A stretch of DNA of 64,000 nt from Anaerolineae bacterium. Its GTDB lineage: Bacteria; Chloroflexota; Anaerolineae; Aggregatilineales; Phototrophicaceae. This document shows, one piece after another, positions 15,256-24,107 of the stretch; the stretch's first letter is position 1, and each line of letters opens with the position of its first letter. The translations under genes were made by a program, and so were the position numbers. The notes under the pieces are model-generated. The model did not search any database and was not told the DNA's origin. It saw only the letters and a list, made by a program, of their open reading frames with translations. The stretch is from positions 1 to 64,000 of the forward strand of contig JAIOHM010000085.1 in the NCBI GenBank assembly GCA_019912965.1, read 5' to 3'.

Positions 15256-15615
15256 ATGAAACCCAAAAACATCAAGCGGCTTCAGACGCGGGCACATGAC
15301 CTCAAAGTCAATGTGGTTGACCGTCACACCGTCGTTGTGCAGAGTACAACAGGTTCAACCGCTAACCATGCGGTGACGGTCTACTATGACAACGATGGCT
15401 GCATTCATGCTCGCTGCACCTGTGCCTGGGCCATCAACGGCGGCGTTGCTTGTTCGCATGTGATTGCGGCGCTGGAAAAGTTAGCCGCCAAACGTGGACG
15501 CGCCCTCAGCTTTTGGCTCAGTGAGCAGGAAGCCCGTCGGCAAAAACGGCGTCTGTTTTATCTGGATAGCGGGCGCGAAAACAACCGCGTGTGGATTACC
15601 AGCCGTTCCACATAG
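15256..15615 (+). CDS. SWIM zinc-finger protein, copy 2
   Basis: A 119-residue protein starting MKPKNIKRLQTRAHDLK, paralogous to 2101-2460. The SWIM motif CTCAWAINGGVACSH is identical in both copies, and so are most of the flanking residues (GRALSFWLSE, YLDSGRENNRVWITSR). Conservation of the zinc-binding residues in both copies argues that both are functional. TATAAT at 15209-15214 followed by AGAACATATGGG matches the upstream region of copy 1, so the promoter was duplicated too. A strong hairpin terminator follows at 15637-15658. Confidence 0.82.
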   Translation: MKPKNIKRLQTRAHDLKVNVVDRHTVVVQSTTGSTANHAVTVYYDNDGCIHARCTCAWAINGGVACSHVIAALEKLAAKRGRALSFWLSEQEARRQKRRLFYLDSGRENNRVWITSRST

Positions 15616-15636
15616 GGCAACTGTCTATCAAAATCT

Positions 15637-15658
15637 GAAGGGGAGGTCGCTCCCCTTC
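15637..15658 (+). terminator. Hairpin terminator of SWIM copy 2
   Basis: GAAGGGGAG and CTCCCCTTC form a perfect 9-base stem with a GTCG loop (15637-15645 and 15650-15658), 22 bases after the stop. Confidence 0.6.
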
Positions 15659-15823
15659 ATCCCCTTAACGACTGCCAAAAGTTTAGCGATGACATGACAT
15701 CCTGCACTGCTGACAACAATGCCTCAAAGATAACATTGAAATATTGAGAACTAGGGATAGATGTTCCTGATGCATGGTGGATGTTGCCCGATAGGGCTAT
15801 GTTCATTTGAAGGAACATCGATT

Positions 15824-16765
15824 ATGAAAAAAGTTGAAACACGGTCTTTTGCCCCACCTGTACAGCCAGTGCCGATCCACTTGGGGCTGACGTCCCAACT
15901 CGTTTTCGTCTGGGTTGCCACACTGCTGGTTTCCAGTTTGCCCCAGATCATCTCACAGGAATTTCAAATCCTCCCCTCATTTCCGATTCTGTGGATGCGG
16001 ATCGTATTGCTGGTAGCATTCATCGCCCTCGGTTTTGTATGGAAGGTCGCTCAACCCCTGCGCCTGTACTTCCTCATCTTTCTTGCCCTGTATCTGATCG
16101 ATGCGGTATTCAACTGGCTCGGCACTACAACCCTGTGGAAGGGTTGGTTTGGGGGCGCTGCTTTCAGCACTGATCTGCTCGGCAGTCAGTTGCTCCGGTT
16201 TGGGGCAGCGCTCACGATGATTGTTGTGCTTCTGCTGCTTCGCTACCGCCGGAGTGAGTTCTTTCTGACGAAAGGCGAACTCAATGCAACCGCCGAACCC
16301 GTTAGTTGGTTGGGCATGAATCGTCCAGCAGGTTGGGGGCGTTTTGGCTTGATACTCACCTTATGTATCACGCTCGGCACACTGGCATTCCTGATTATTT
16401 TCAGCCGTTCGTTGGTCACCAGCCTGACGCAGTTTTTACCCCTCATTCCCATTGTGCTGATCGCATCTGCTATGAATGCTTTCAGTGAAGAAATAACCTA
16501 TCGGGCGGCGCTGCTGGCTCCATTACACGGTGTAGTCGGGAAATCACAAGCCCTGTTGTTGACGGCTGCGCTTTTCGGTTTATGGCACTTCTATGGTGTT
16601 CCCTATGGCGTAATTGGGGTGATTATGGCAGGGGTACTGGGCTGGCTGCTGGGCAAAAGTATGCTGGAAACCAAAGGGTTGTTCTGGCCGTGGTTCATTC
16701 ATTTCTGGCAGGATGTTGCCATCTTCGCTTTTATCGCTGCCGGTTCCATCGTGCCGGGTGGATAA
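15824..16765 (+). CDS. CPBP-family intramembrane metalloprotease
   Basis: About 313 residues from the ATG at 15824, preceded by GAAGGA. Seven or eight hydrophobic helices. The CPBP/Abi active-site motifs are intact: FSEEITYRAALL (EExxxR), FGLWHFYGVPYG (FxxxH) and FIHFWQDV (H near the end). The family includes CAAX prenyl proteases and bacteriocin immunity proteins. Substrate is unknown; nothing nearby encodes a bacteriocin. Confidence 0.9.
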   Translation: MKKVETRSFAPPVQPVPIHLGLTSQLVFVWVATLLVSSLPQIISQEFQILPSFPILWMRIVLLVAFIALGFVWKVAQPLRLYFLIFLALYLIDAVFNWLGTTTLWKGWFGGAAFSTDLLGSQLLRFGAALTMIVVLLLLRYRRSEFFLTKGELNATAEPVSWLGMNRPAGWGRFGLILTLCITLGTLAFLIIFSRSLVTSLTQFLPLIPIVLIASAMNAFSEEITYRAALLAPLHGVVGKSQALLLTAALFGLWHFYGVPYGVIGVIMAGVLGWLLGKSMLETKGLFWPWFIHFWQDVAIFAFIAAGSIVPGG

Positions 16766-16815
16766 ATAAAATAATTAAGGTATTTAACTCTCATCCAAAT
16801 ACAAACCCAATGCTA

Positions 16816-17012
16816 TTGACAAGGAAGGCAAGCGGCGTTATGGTCTAGATAACCGAGGTTCGGAGAGTAGGAGGCCCACTTGGAAGCGATTGAAGACAAG
16901 TGTATAGTCAACTACTCCTGCCTCTCGCAGGAGCAAACCCCCTCCTAGGGGTTTAAGGGACTGAAGCCCATATTGTAGAAACCTGCATTCGCGCCGGAAA
17001 CCCCGGCGCGAT
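16816..17012 (+). ncRNA. Small-RNA candidate with own promoter
   Basis: TTGACA (16816-16821), a 17-base spacer and TATGGT (16839-16844) predict a start near 16851. The transcript would contain hairpin CTCCTGC-CTCTC-GCAGGAG (16915-16933) and hairpin AACCCC-CTCCTA-GGGGTT (16937-16954), then GAAACCTGC. It ends at a GC-rich hairpin, CGCGCCGG (16990-16997) with CCGGCGCG (17003-17010), followed by ATTGTCATTT. Both upper loops are pyrimidine-rich; CTCCT is complementary to a Shine-Dalgarno sequence. There is no open reading frame. A decayed IS200/IS605 end is the main alternative. The last hairpin may instead serve the convergent propeller gene. Confidence 0.4.
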
Positions 17013-17014
17013 TG

Positions 17015-18241
17015 TCATTTAGATGCAGGTCGCCACATCGGATAAAAGTCGATCTCCCAATTATCCGTCAGGCGGTAGTCACTCTGCTCATCAAACGTCA
17101 TCAGATACAAATCCCAATTGCGGCTGGGATTGGCGATATAAAGCACCCGTTGACCATCCGGCGACCACAACGGGCGGCGGCTGTCATAGGTTCCATCGGT
17201 CAGGCGGACGCGCCCTGTACCATCCGTTTCCATCCGGTAGACTGCCCAGATGCCCCCCTTATTCGACTCGAAAATCAGGCTGCGCCCATCTGGCGACCAA
17301 TCCGGGCTGGATTCGCGGGCGTTGTCATTGGTCAGGTTTTGCGCTGCCCCGGTCGTCACATCCACCAGATACAAATCGCTCCCGCCCATCCACGAAATCG
17401 AGGCGAACAAAATCCGCCCACTGTCTGGCGACCAGAACGGCTGCCATGCGCTGTCCGCCGGGAAATGTTCGGTCAGCCTGCGGGCAACATCATCACAGCC
17501 TGCCGGAGAATCGATACAGGCGGCATCCAGCACATACAGATCGAAGCGCGTCCCGGCAAAACCGCCGCTTTCCCGGCTGGACATAAATGCAATCCATTGA
17601 CCATCCGGCGACCAGAAAGGCCGTATATCCTTCGCATGGTCGTTCGTCAGGCGGGTGATCTGGCCGTCTGCTAACTGGATAACGAATAATTCTTCGGGAT
17701 TCTGCCCCTCAGCCACCAGACGGCGGCTGTCTGGCGACCACGACAGATTGCGGTAGCCCAGTCCGGTCTGCGTCAGGTTGCGCGGTTGGCTGCCGTCCGC
17801 ATCCGCCAGATAAATATCCTCGCCGACGTCCCCTCCGCCGACGAACGCCAGCCAGCGACCATCTGGTGACCAGAGTGTGTTGTATTCATAATCGGTGCTG
17901 TATCCCAAACGACGCGCCGAACCACCGCTGGCATCTGCAAGATAGGTTTCGAGGATTTGGTCGCTCTGAACATAAGCCACCTGCTCACCATCCGGCGACC
18001 AGATCACTGGCAGACCCGGCAGATTATCAGTGCGGCTGTTGAACAAAAGCTGTGAGAGCATCCGGTCAACATCCATCCTGTAAATCGTGGCGTTAATCCC
18101 GGTGTTCCAACTGGTCACCGATGAATACACCAGTTCTTCGCCGCGTGGCAGGGCATGACCAACCCGCACCGCCGCCAGCACAATCAACGTGGAAACCACG
18201 ATCCCGATCATTGACAGGAACATCAGACGCCGCGCGGCCAT
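17015..18241 (-). CDS. Membrane-anchored TolB-like beta-propeller protein
   Basis: About 408 residues; the start at 18241 is preceded by GGAGG. One N-terminal hydrophobic helix (residues 5-27, LMFLSMIGIVVSTLIVLAAV) anchors or exports the protein. The rest is a chain of PD40/WD40-like blades, each with WSPDG or WSPDS followed by a hydrophobic strand and a blade end such as ARRLTEH or AQNLTNDN; seven such motifs are visible. The pattern matches TolB/DPP-IV-type propellers used for protein or glycan contacts outside the cytoplasm. No hydrolase domain is attached. Confidence 0.85.
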   Translation of the reverse strand: MAARRLMFLSMIGIVVSTLIVLAAVRVGHALPRGEELVYSSVTSWNTGINATIYRMDVDRMLSQLLFNSRTDNLPGLPVIWSPDGEQVAYVQSDQILETYLADASGGSARRLGYSTDYEYNTLWSPDGRWLAFVGGGDVGEDIYLADADGSQPRNLTQTGLGYRNLSWSPDSRRLVAEGQNPEELFVIQLADGQITRLTNDHAKDIRPFWSPDGQWIAFMSSRESGGFAGTRFDLYVLDAACIDSPAGCDDVARRLTEHFPADSAWQPFWSPDSGRILFASISWMGGSDLYLVDVTTGAAQNLTNDNARESSPDWSPDGRSLIFESNKGGIWAVYRMETDGTGRVRLTDGTYDSRRPLWSPDGQRVLYIANPSRNWDLYLMTFDEQSDYRLTDNWEIDFYPMWRPASK

Positions 18242-18363
18242 CTGCTTGCCTCCACATCCCACTTTACGGAAAGCAGTATAACGCGAAACAATCGAAATTG
18301 TGGCACTAAATTCCATCCTGAATTATCCTGCTACCTGTATTCCAAAAATGGAATCGAGGGTGC

Positions 18364-19347
18364 GTGTTGAGCAATAGTGATGAGCAAGCCTTTAGCGCGA
18401 TGAGCGAACCACACCGCCGTGAACTGCAAGCCCACTGCTACCGCATGATGGGTTCGGTACACGATGCCGAAGATATGGTGCAGGAAACTTTTTTGCGGGC
18501 GTGGCGTCGGCGCGAAACCTTCGAGGGGCGGGCGTCGTTCCGCGCATGGCTGTACCGGATTGCCACCAATGTCTGTCTGGACGCGCTGGAAAAACGCCCC
18601 AAACGATTCGTCCCCCTCACACGCAGCGAATCCTCCACAATGAACGAACCGATTCCCGCTGATGTAAACGAACCCATCTGGCTCGAACCCTTCCCCGATG
18701 AATGGCTGATTCAGGATGACCAGAATCCCGAACGGCAGGTTTCAACGCGGGAAAATATCGCCCTCGCCTTCACAGCGGCACTCCATCTGCTCCCGCCACG
18801 CCAGCGGGCAGTGCTGATTTTGCGCGATGTGCTGGAGTGGCAGGCCAGCGAAGTGGCTGATTTACTGGAGGTCAGTGTACCTGCGGTAAAAAGTGCTTTA
18901 CATCGGGCGCGAATCACGCTGGCGAGTCGCTATCACCCACCCGGAAACGCGCTGGATGAAATCGGGCGCGAACAGCTTGAACGTTATATACAGGCATGGG
19001 AATCTGCCGATATTCCCGCGCTGTTAAACTTGCTGACCGAGGATGCTACTTTCAGTATGCCGCCGATTCCATCGTGGTATCAGGGACGTGATACCATCCG
19101 CCGCTTGATCGAAGTCACGATTTTCCGGGGTGATGCCAACGGACGCTGGCGGCTGTATCCCACGCGTGCCAACGGGCAGCCTGCGTTCGGCCTGTACCGG
19201 AATAACGGCGATCAGTATGAGGGATATGGGGTGCAGGTTTTAACCATCAAAGACGGCTTGATCGCGGACATCATCACCTTCCGCAATCCGTCGCTGTTCA
19301 GGATTTTTCAGTTGCCAGCCACTTTACCGATTGAAAAGGAAAAATGA
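18364..19347 (+). CDS. ECF sigma factor with SnoaL-like C-terminal domain (SigX5-like)
   Basis: About 327 residues from a GTG start. Region 2 is clear (HRRELQAHCYRMMGSVHDAE, DMVQETFLRAWRR, ASFRAWLYRIATNVCLDALE) and region 4 follows (HLLPPRQRAVLILRDVLEWQ, ASEVADLLEVSVPAVKSALH). The C-terminal ~120 residues form a SnoaL/NTF2-like domain (YIQAWESADIPALLNLL ... PIPSWYQGRDTI). In this ECF class the fused domain replaces an anti-sigma factor and is thought to control activity directly. The stop overlaps the next start (ATGA), so sigma factor and DUF7282 protein are translationally coupled. Confidence 0.9.
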   Translation: MLSNSDEQAFSAMSEPHRRELQAHCYRMMGSVHDAEDMVQETFLRAWRRRETFEGRASFRAWLYRIATNVCLDALEKRPKRFVPLTRSESSTMNEPIPADVNEPIWLEPFPDEWLIQDDQNPERQVSTRENIALAFTAALHLLPPRQRAVLILRDVLEWQASEVADLLEVSVPAVKSALHRARITLASRYHPPGNALDEIGREQLERYIQAWESADIPALLNLLTEDATFSMPPIPSWYQGRDTIRRLIEVTIFRGDANGRWRLYPTRANGQPAFGLYRNNGDQYEGYGVQVLTIKDGLIADIITFRNPSLFRIFQLPATLPIEKEK

Positions 19348-20789
19348 TGCATAAACGACTGGTTTTATTACTCGTCTCCGTTCTGTTGTTGGTCACCTTC
19401 CCTGTCATGGCACACGAAGGTGAAACGCCAACTGTAGAAGTCGCTGACCAGAATATTCTGGACGGCACGGTGACGGTTGGACGCGTGTACAGCGAAGGTG
19501 TCGGCTTCATGGTCATCCACGCCGATGCCGACGGCGCACCCGGCCCGGTAGTCGGCTTCCGCTGGGTGCCGCATGGCTGGGTTGACGATGTGAACATTCG
19601 GATTGATCCGGCGTTGGTGACGCGCGTGCTGTACGCCATGCTGCACACCGACGATAACGTCATCGGCACGTATGAATTCGGCACAGTTGACGGAGCAGAT
19701 GCACCGATTATTATCGACGGCAGTCCGGTTTCGCCCGCCTTCAACGTGCAGATGATTAGCAGCTTCCCGCAGCAATCTGCCAGCACCGGAACGTTTACGG
19801 CGGATTTTATCGTCACCGATGCGCCCGCGTGGTTGGTGATTCATGCCGATGAAAACGGCTCATTCGGCGGGGTGTTGGGGCAGACGTTGGTTGAGCCGGG
19901 GAACACTGCCGATGTTGCCGTCGCTCTCAGTGGGAATGTCGCCGGACAGGTCTGGCCGATGCTGCACGTCGATACGGGCGAGGCAGGCGTTTATGAATTC
20001 GGCACGGTCGAAGGCGCAGATGTTCCGATTATGACGGGCAATAGAATAGCCGCCACGCCGATTTCCATCCAGCCGATCATCTGGGCAAATCCGCAGGTCA
20101 TTTTGAGCAGTGATGGACAGCCCGCGCCAGAAGCACCGACCTTTTTAGCTAAAGCTGTGCTTTCCGAAACAGCGGGTTGGTTAGTGATTCACAGCGATAA
20201 CAACGGCACACCCGGCCCGGCGGCGGGGTATGTCGCCGTGACCGAAGGCACAAATCGCCAGGTCAGTGTTCCGCTTGACCCGGCGCTCATCACACCGATT
20301 TTGTGGCCGATGCTGCATGTCGATACCGGTGAAGTGGGTGTTTATGAATTCGGCACAGTCGAAGGTGCGGATGCCCCGGCCACTGTGAACGGCAATATCG
20401 TCATGCGGGCGGTGCTGGTCTCACCCGCGATTATCACCAGTGAGGAAGTCGGAGTCGTCTTGGAAACCCAGCCGAATGAGCTTTACATTCCGTTGGTGCT
20501 GTCGGATACAGCGGGTTGGCTGGTGATTCACAGCAGCGTCGATGGTGCGCCGAACGCGGTTATCGGTCAGGTACAGATTTTGCGCGGCGTGAATATCGGC
20601 GTGAAAGTCACGATTGATCCCGCGCTGCTGCCCGGAGAGGCCGAGCCTTATCAGGCATTCCCGATGCTGCACTACGATACCGGGGAAGAAGGCGTCTATG
20701 AATTTGGCACAGTGGCCGGGGTAGATTTACCCATCGCCCTGAATGGTCGTGTTATCACCAAGCCGACGCAGACCGGAATTCCACAATAA
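19347..20789 (+). CDS. Secreted protein of four DUF7282 repeats
   Basis: About 480 residues from the ATG at 19347 (AAAGGA six bases upstream; an ATG at 19344 is also possible). A signal peptide ends at VMAHEGE. Four units of ~85-115 residues follow. Each has GWLVIHsDnnGtPGPaaG or similar, a middle strand ending in WPMLHVDTGE, and the closing GVYEFGTVEGADaP. This matches DUF7282, a family of extracellular repeats of unknown function. Coupling to an ECF sigma factor suggests that the protein is part of an envelope-stress or surface response. Confidence 0.88.
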   Translation: MHKRLVLLLVSVLLLVTFPVMAHEGETPTVEVADQNILDGTVTVGRVYSEGVGFMVIHADADGAPGPVVGFRWVPHGWVDDVNIRIDPALVTRVLYAMLHTDDNVIGTYEFGTVDGADAPIIIDGSPVSPAFNVQMISSFPQQSASTGTFTADFIVTDAPAWLVIHADENGSFGGVLGQTLVEPGNTADVAVALSGNVAGQVWPMLHVDTGEAGVYEFGTVEGADVPIMTGNRIAATPISIQPIIWANPQVILSSDGQPAPEAPTFLAKAVLSETAGWLVIHSDNNGTPGPAAGYVAVTEGTNRQVSVPLDPALITPILWPMLHVDTGEVGVYEFGTVEGADAPATVNGNIVMRAVLVSPAIITSEEVGVVLETQPNELYIPLVLSDTAGWLVIHSSVDGAPNAVIGQVQILRGVNIGVKVTIDPALLPGEAEPYQAFPMLHYDTGEEGVYEFGTVAGVDLPIALNGRVITKPTQTGIPQ

Positions 20790-20814
20790 GCCGCATAAGC
20801 GCAGAAGGAAAAAC

Positions 20815-21192
20815 ATGATGAGTTTACTAGGCAATATCCTTTGGTTGATTCTGGGCGGAATAGTGACATCTTTAGGTTATGCCATCGGCGGGATTCTGCT
20901 GTGCCTGACGATCATCGGCATTCCGTTCGGGCTGGCAGCCTTGCAGATTGCCGGGGCGGCGCTGCTGCCGTTTGGCAAATCCATCAGCACCAAACCCAGC
21001 GGTCAAGGCTGTATTCCAATGGGCTTTAACATCCTGTGGCTGGTGTTGTTTGGATGGGAAATCGCGCTGGCGCACATCTTTTCCGGCTTCATCTTCGCCA
21101 TCACCATTATCGGGCTGCCGTTCGCCAAGCAGCACTTTAAGATGATTCCGGTGGCGTTGTTCCCATTCAGCTACAAACTGGAACGCACCTAA
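20815..21192 (+). CDS. yccF: YccF-family inner-membrane protein
   Basis: A 125-residue protein with AGAAGGA before the start. It contains the two YccF domains: LGNILWLILGGIVTSLGYAI with LTIIGIPFGLAALQIA, and GFNILWLVLFGWEIALAHIF with ITIIGLPFAKQHFKMIPVAL. Four hydrophobic segments. The function is unknown in all bacteria. It is the third gene of the run that begins with the ECF sigma factor and is followed by a terminator. Confidence 0.9.
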   Translation: MMSLLGNILWLILGGIVTSLGYAIGGILLCLTIIGIPFGLAALQIAGAALLPFGKSISTKPSGQGCIPMGFNILWLVLFGWEIALAHIFSGFIFAITIIGLPFAKQHFKMIPVALFPFSYKLERT

Positions 21193-21211
21193 ACCCTTTT
21201 GCATTCAAACT

Positions 21212-21236
21212 GGGCAGACTCACACCAAGTCTGCCC
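21212..21236. terminator. Bidirectional terminator between yccF and propeller gene
   Basis: GGGCAGACT (21212-21220) and AGTCTGCCC (21228-21236) form a 9-base stem, followed by GATTTT on the plus strand. Confidence 0.75.
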
Positions 21237-21244
21237 GATTTTGA

Positions 21245-22483
21245 TTACTGCTCCGCTTGCAATGCCTCAGCCACCGCGAGGAGATCAGCTTTACACGCAG
21301 GTGGAATTTGTGCAGGAGTAGCTGATTCAATCCGGAATATATAATTAGCTAAGTTCATATCAGTTTGAGGAACTGCGAGAGGTGAGTTTCCGTTCTTGGA
21401 ACACACAGATTGGATAGCTGCCAAGTATTCAAGTGAAACTTCAGGAACGACGATTTGCAATGTGTTGTTTGCCAATGCAGATGTATTTTCCTCCGATATC
21501 AACTCAGGGTTTTGATTACTCATAGGTGAAGGAGGATTTACCGTTTCCGGGTTGATACCAATTACCACTACCCCACCATAAGGGCTGTAAGCTATTCTGC
21601 CTGTCACTTCGCCCAACACGGAAAAGGTATTTAATATTGAGAGTTTTTCAGCATCCCAAATATACACAGAACCAGATCGGGATACACCTGCCAATCGTGG
21701 CATATTCTTGCTCCATGAAATCGCAGACACACTCTCAGAAAGTGGGTCGGAGGTGAGAAGAATATCTCCAGTAATGGAATCTAGGATGTTAAGTGTGTTT
21801 ACAATTGCAGTGTTAGGGTCAGCATTAGGAACACTGCCTTTTGTACCCGCAGGAACCAAAGTGAAAGCTGCGAATGCGATTTGCGATCCGTCAGGACTCC
21901 AAGTATAGGCATTTACAGAGTGAACAGGGAAAAGATATTGTCCTGCAAGCTCTCCACGATTGAAGTCAAAAATGAATATACCATTTGAAACGACCACAAG
22001 TATTCGGCTGCTATCAGGGCTTGGTACAGCATACTCGACTTGGATTGGTGACTCTATCGTTTTAATCAAACTCCCATTGTTGGTGTCCCAAATGCGGATT
22101 TCTCGTCCACCATTGTCAAGCGTAATGAGTTGTAATCCATCATTTAGCCAGGTATGGATTGGCGACTCATATTCAATAAGTGTTTCAAGCGTGTCTACGC
22201 TTAATATACTGTTTCCAACAATTAGTTTTGTCCCATCTAACCCCCAAGCTCCATACGCAAAAAGATGATTTTGCTCCCGATAGCGTAGCAGTTGAAAATC
22301 CCGGTCATAAATGAACACACCATTATCTGCAAAGATGGCTAGTTTCGTCCCATCGGGACTCCATGAAAAGCTCTTGGCCGAATCAGGGGTTGGTTCTTGC
22401 GCGGCAGCCGAGTAAATGGATACCAGAAGTACAATAAGCATCAGCAGCCGCGGTGAAAAATGATACATGTGTCGGCTATTCAT
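21245..22483 (-). CDS. Secreted WD40-like beta-propeller protein
   Basis: About 412 residues from the ATG at 22483; an ATG at 22501 is possible. A signal peptide (LLMLIVLLVSIYSAAAQEPT) is followed by blades marked SWSPDGTKLAIF, REIRIWDTNNGSLI, AVPSPDSSRILVV, TWSPDGSQIAFA and GSVYIWDAEKL. The last ~100 residues lack blades, carry a linker (NPPSPMSNQNPELISEENTS) and end in a Cys-containing helical part. This is one of three exported propellers in the window. It is more AT-rich than surrounding genes. A broken coding fragment lies directly upstream. Confidence 0.8.
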   Translation of the reverse strand: MNSRHMYHFSPRLLMLIVLLVSIYSAAAQEPTPDSAKSFSWSPDGTKLAIFADNGVFIYDRDFQLLRYREQNHLFAYGAWGLDGTKLIVGNSILSVDTLETLIEYESPIHTWLNDGLQLITLDNGGREIRIWDTNNGSLIKTIESPIQVEYAVPSPDSSRILVVVSNGIFIFDFNRGELAGQYLFPVHSVNAYTWSPDGSQIAFAAFTLVPAGTKGSVPNADPNTAIVNTLNILDSITGDILLTSDPLSESVSAISWSKNMPRLAGVSRSGSVYIWDAEKLSILNTFSVLGEVTGRIAYSPYGGVVVIGINPETVNPPSPMSNQNPELISEENTSALANNTLQIVVPEVSLEYLAAIQSVCSKNGNSPLAVPQTDMNLANYIFRIESATPAQIPPACKADLLAVAEALQAEQ

Positions 22484-22493
22484 CAAGCTATCC

Positions 22494-22775
22494 CTACCCA
22501 TTCCAATCAGGATTCACATAGATTTGAGACGGTGAAAGAGTAACTGCATCCGGCAGATAGAAGAAAAACCAGTCGTGCCTAAAGAAATAAGTTCCGCTAG
22601 ATCCATCATCGTAAGCAATCGTGCAGTAGAATAGACGCGGTATAGGGCTTTGGATTGAGAATGGATCGATGAAATCTGTAACATCAAGTACGGCATCCCC
22701 AACTAGGCATAACCGCGATGGATTTAAAAACCCGTCACTGAACCTCGCAGGCCATGAATCAGTCTGGATACGAGA
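22494..22775 (-). pseudogene. 3' fragment of a lost gene
   Basis: An open frame without a start codon runs from about 22775 to a TAG at 22494-22496. It reads, in part, SRLCLVGDAVLDVTDFIDPF and YFFRHDWFFFYLPDAVTLSP and ends IYVNPDWNG. Composition and hydrophobic alternation look like genuine protein. The frame is closed upstream by a stop at 22776-22778, so the 5' part is gone. The fragment ends just upstream of, and overlaps, a possible ATG (22501) of the propeller gene; the two may once have been an operon. The parent family is not recognised. Confidence 0.45.
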
Positions 22776-22839
22776 CTAACACACCCGCGCTTTATCCACG
22801 CGACGATTGCCCTATGCATTGTCGATAGGAAATGAAAAA

Positions 22840-22861
22840 GGGGCGCAGTTTGTTGCGCCCC
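22840..22861 (-). terminator. Terminator of the fasciclin gene
   Basis: GGGGCGCA (22840-22847) and TGCGCCCC (22854-22861) form an 8-base stem. On the minus strand it is followed by TTTTTCATTT, the usual intrinsic terminator layout for the gene ending at 22887. Confidence 0.75.
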
Positions 22862-22886
22862 CCAATGCTATTGCTGGTGAGGATAC

Positions 22887-23936
22887 TTACGAAGCGGGCA
22901 GGAGTACCGCGTCGATCACATGGATGACACCGTTAGCTGCGTCCACATCGGTAATGACGACGTTCGCGCCGTTGACCGTCAGGGTCAGGCCTTCATCGCC
23001 CATCGCGGCCTTGACCACGATTTGCTGGCCTTCGAGTGCAGTATCAACTGCCAGACCGTCTTCGCTCATAACGGCACCCATCATGTCCATATCATTCAGG
23101 ATGACATACGGGTGAACCGGGCCAGCCACCACATGATATTGCAGAATGCTGGTCAACAGGGCTTGGTCAGCCAGAACGGTTGCCAGTGTATCCGCACCGA
23201 CGGCTTCAAAAGCCGCATCGGTCGGGGCAAACACGGTCACATCGGCTTCGGGGTCAGACAGCAGTTCCAGCACCGCTGGGTCAGCCGCCGCAACCGCCGC
23301 CAGCAGGGTGGTGAATTCCGGTGTTTCTTCCGCAGCAGCCATTTCAGTCACGATTTCGGCAATCGTGCGGCTTTCCGGCACGATCACTGCGTCGATTACA
23401 TGGATAACGCCGTTGCTGGCTTCGATGTCGGTGGTGACAACGTTCGCGCCGTCAATCGTCACGCCGCCTTCTTCGGTCAGGGCAGCATCAATGTATTGAC
23501 CATTCAGCGTCGGGACGGACAGTGCGCCGCCCAGCGTTTCCAAACCCGCGATCAATTCCGCAGCCATAATCGGTTCACCGACCACATGGTACAGCAGAAT
23601 CGAGGTCAACATTTCTGTATCAGCCAGAATTGCGCCGAAGGCTTCTTCGCCCAGAGCTTCCTGCAAAGCAGCAAAAGCAGCATCCGTCGGGGCAAACACG
23701 GTCAGCTTGCTTTCCAGTTCGGGGTTCGACAGGGTTTCTAGTACTGAAGGATCAGCCGCGCTCACCGCAGCCAACAACGTGGTAAATTCCGGGGCATCGC
23801 CGCTGGCAGATGCGACCACGATTTCGGCAATGGTGGGAAGCATACTGGCTTCCGGGGTTGCATCCTGTGCGAAGGCTGGCACAACCGTAAACAGCGCCAA
23901 CACGACGAACAGTAATGCAGATAACTTCTTATTCAT
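22887..23936 (-). CDS. Secreted protein with two fasciclin (FAS1) domains
   Basis: About 349 residues; AAGGAG precedes the ATG at 23936. A signal peptide (MNKKLSALLFVVLALFTVVP, cleaved at AFA) is followed by two FAS1 domains at about residues 32-190 and 192-348. Each has TIAEIV, EFTTLLAAV, LTVFAPTDAAF or DVTVFAPTDAAF (H1 box), ILLYHVV or ILQYHVV, and NGVIHVIDAVxxP (H2 box). FAS1 domains mediate adhesion in the cell envelope. The two domains are closely alike, so this is an internal duplication. A terminator follows. Confidence 0.95.
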   Translation of the reverse strand: MNKKLSALLFVVLALFTVVPAFAQDATPEASMLPTIAEIVVASASGDAPEFTTLLAAVSAADPSVLETLSNPELESKLTVFAPTDAAFAALQEALGEEAFGAILADTEMLTSILLYHVVGEPIMAAELIAGLETLGGALSVPTLNGQYIDAALTEEGGVTIDGANVVTTDIEASNGVIHVIDAVIVPESRTIAEIVTEMAAAEETPEFTTLLAAVAAADPAVLELLSDPEADVTVFAPTDAAFEAVGADTLATVLADQALLTSILQYHVVAGPVHPYVILNDMDMMGAVMSEDGLAVDTALEGQQIVVKAAMGDEGLTLTVNGANVVITDVDAANGVIHVIDAVLLPAS

Positions 23937-24107
23937 TAAACGCTCCTTGTATCTCGAGGGTGAAAAAAGGCTATACAAAGCCTGTACACAATCTAGACAA
24001 CCCAGATGAGTGATTCGTGATAGGAAGTTGAGCCACAGGCAAATACAAGGTGAAAAAGTTATGAGGAGCTTAAAATTGGGCGAACGGGGATGTCCGCCCG
24101 AAGGGGT

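Noticed and set aside
16850-17012. 6S RNA or SRP RNA
   Set aside because: No long closing stem with central bubble as in 6S RNA and no conserved GGAAGCAGCC of SRP RNA.
17012-17674. Plus-strand frame of 220 codons rich in Arg and Pro
   Set aside because: Antisense shadow of the WSPDG propeller gene.
22920-23741. Plus-strand frame of 273 codons
   Set aside because: Antisense to the fasciclin gene; composition (His, Gln, Arg rich) is typical of a shadow frame.
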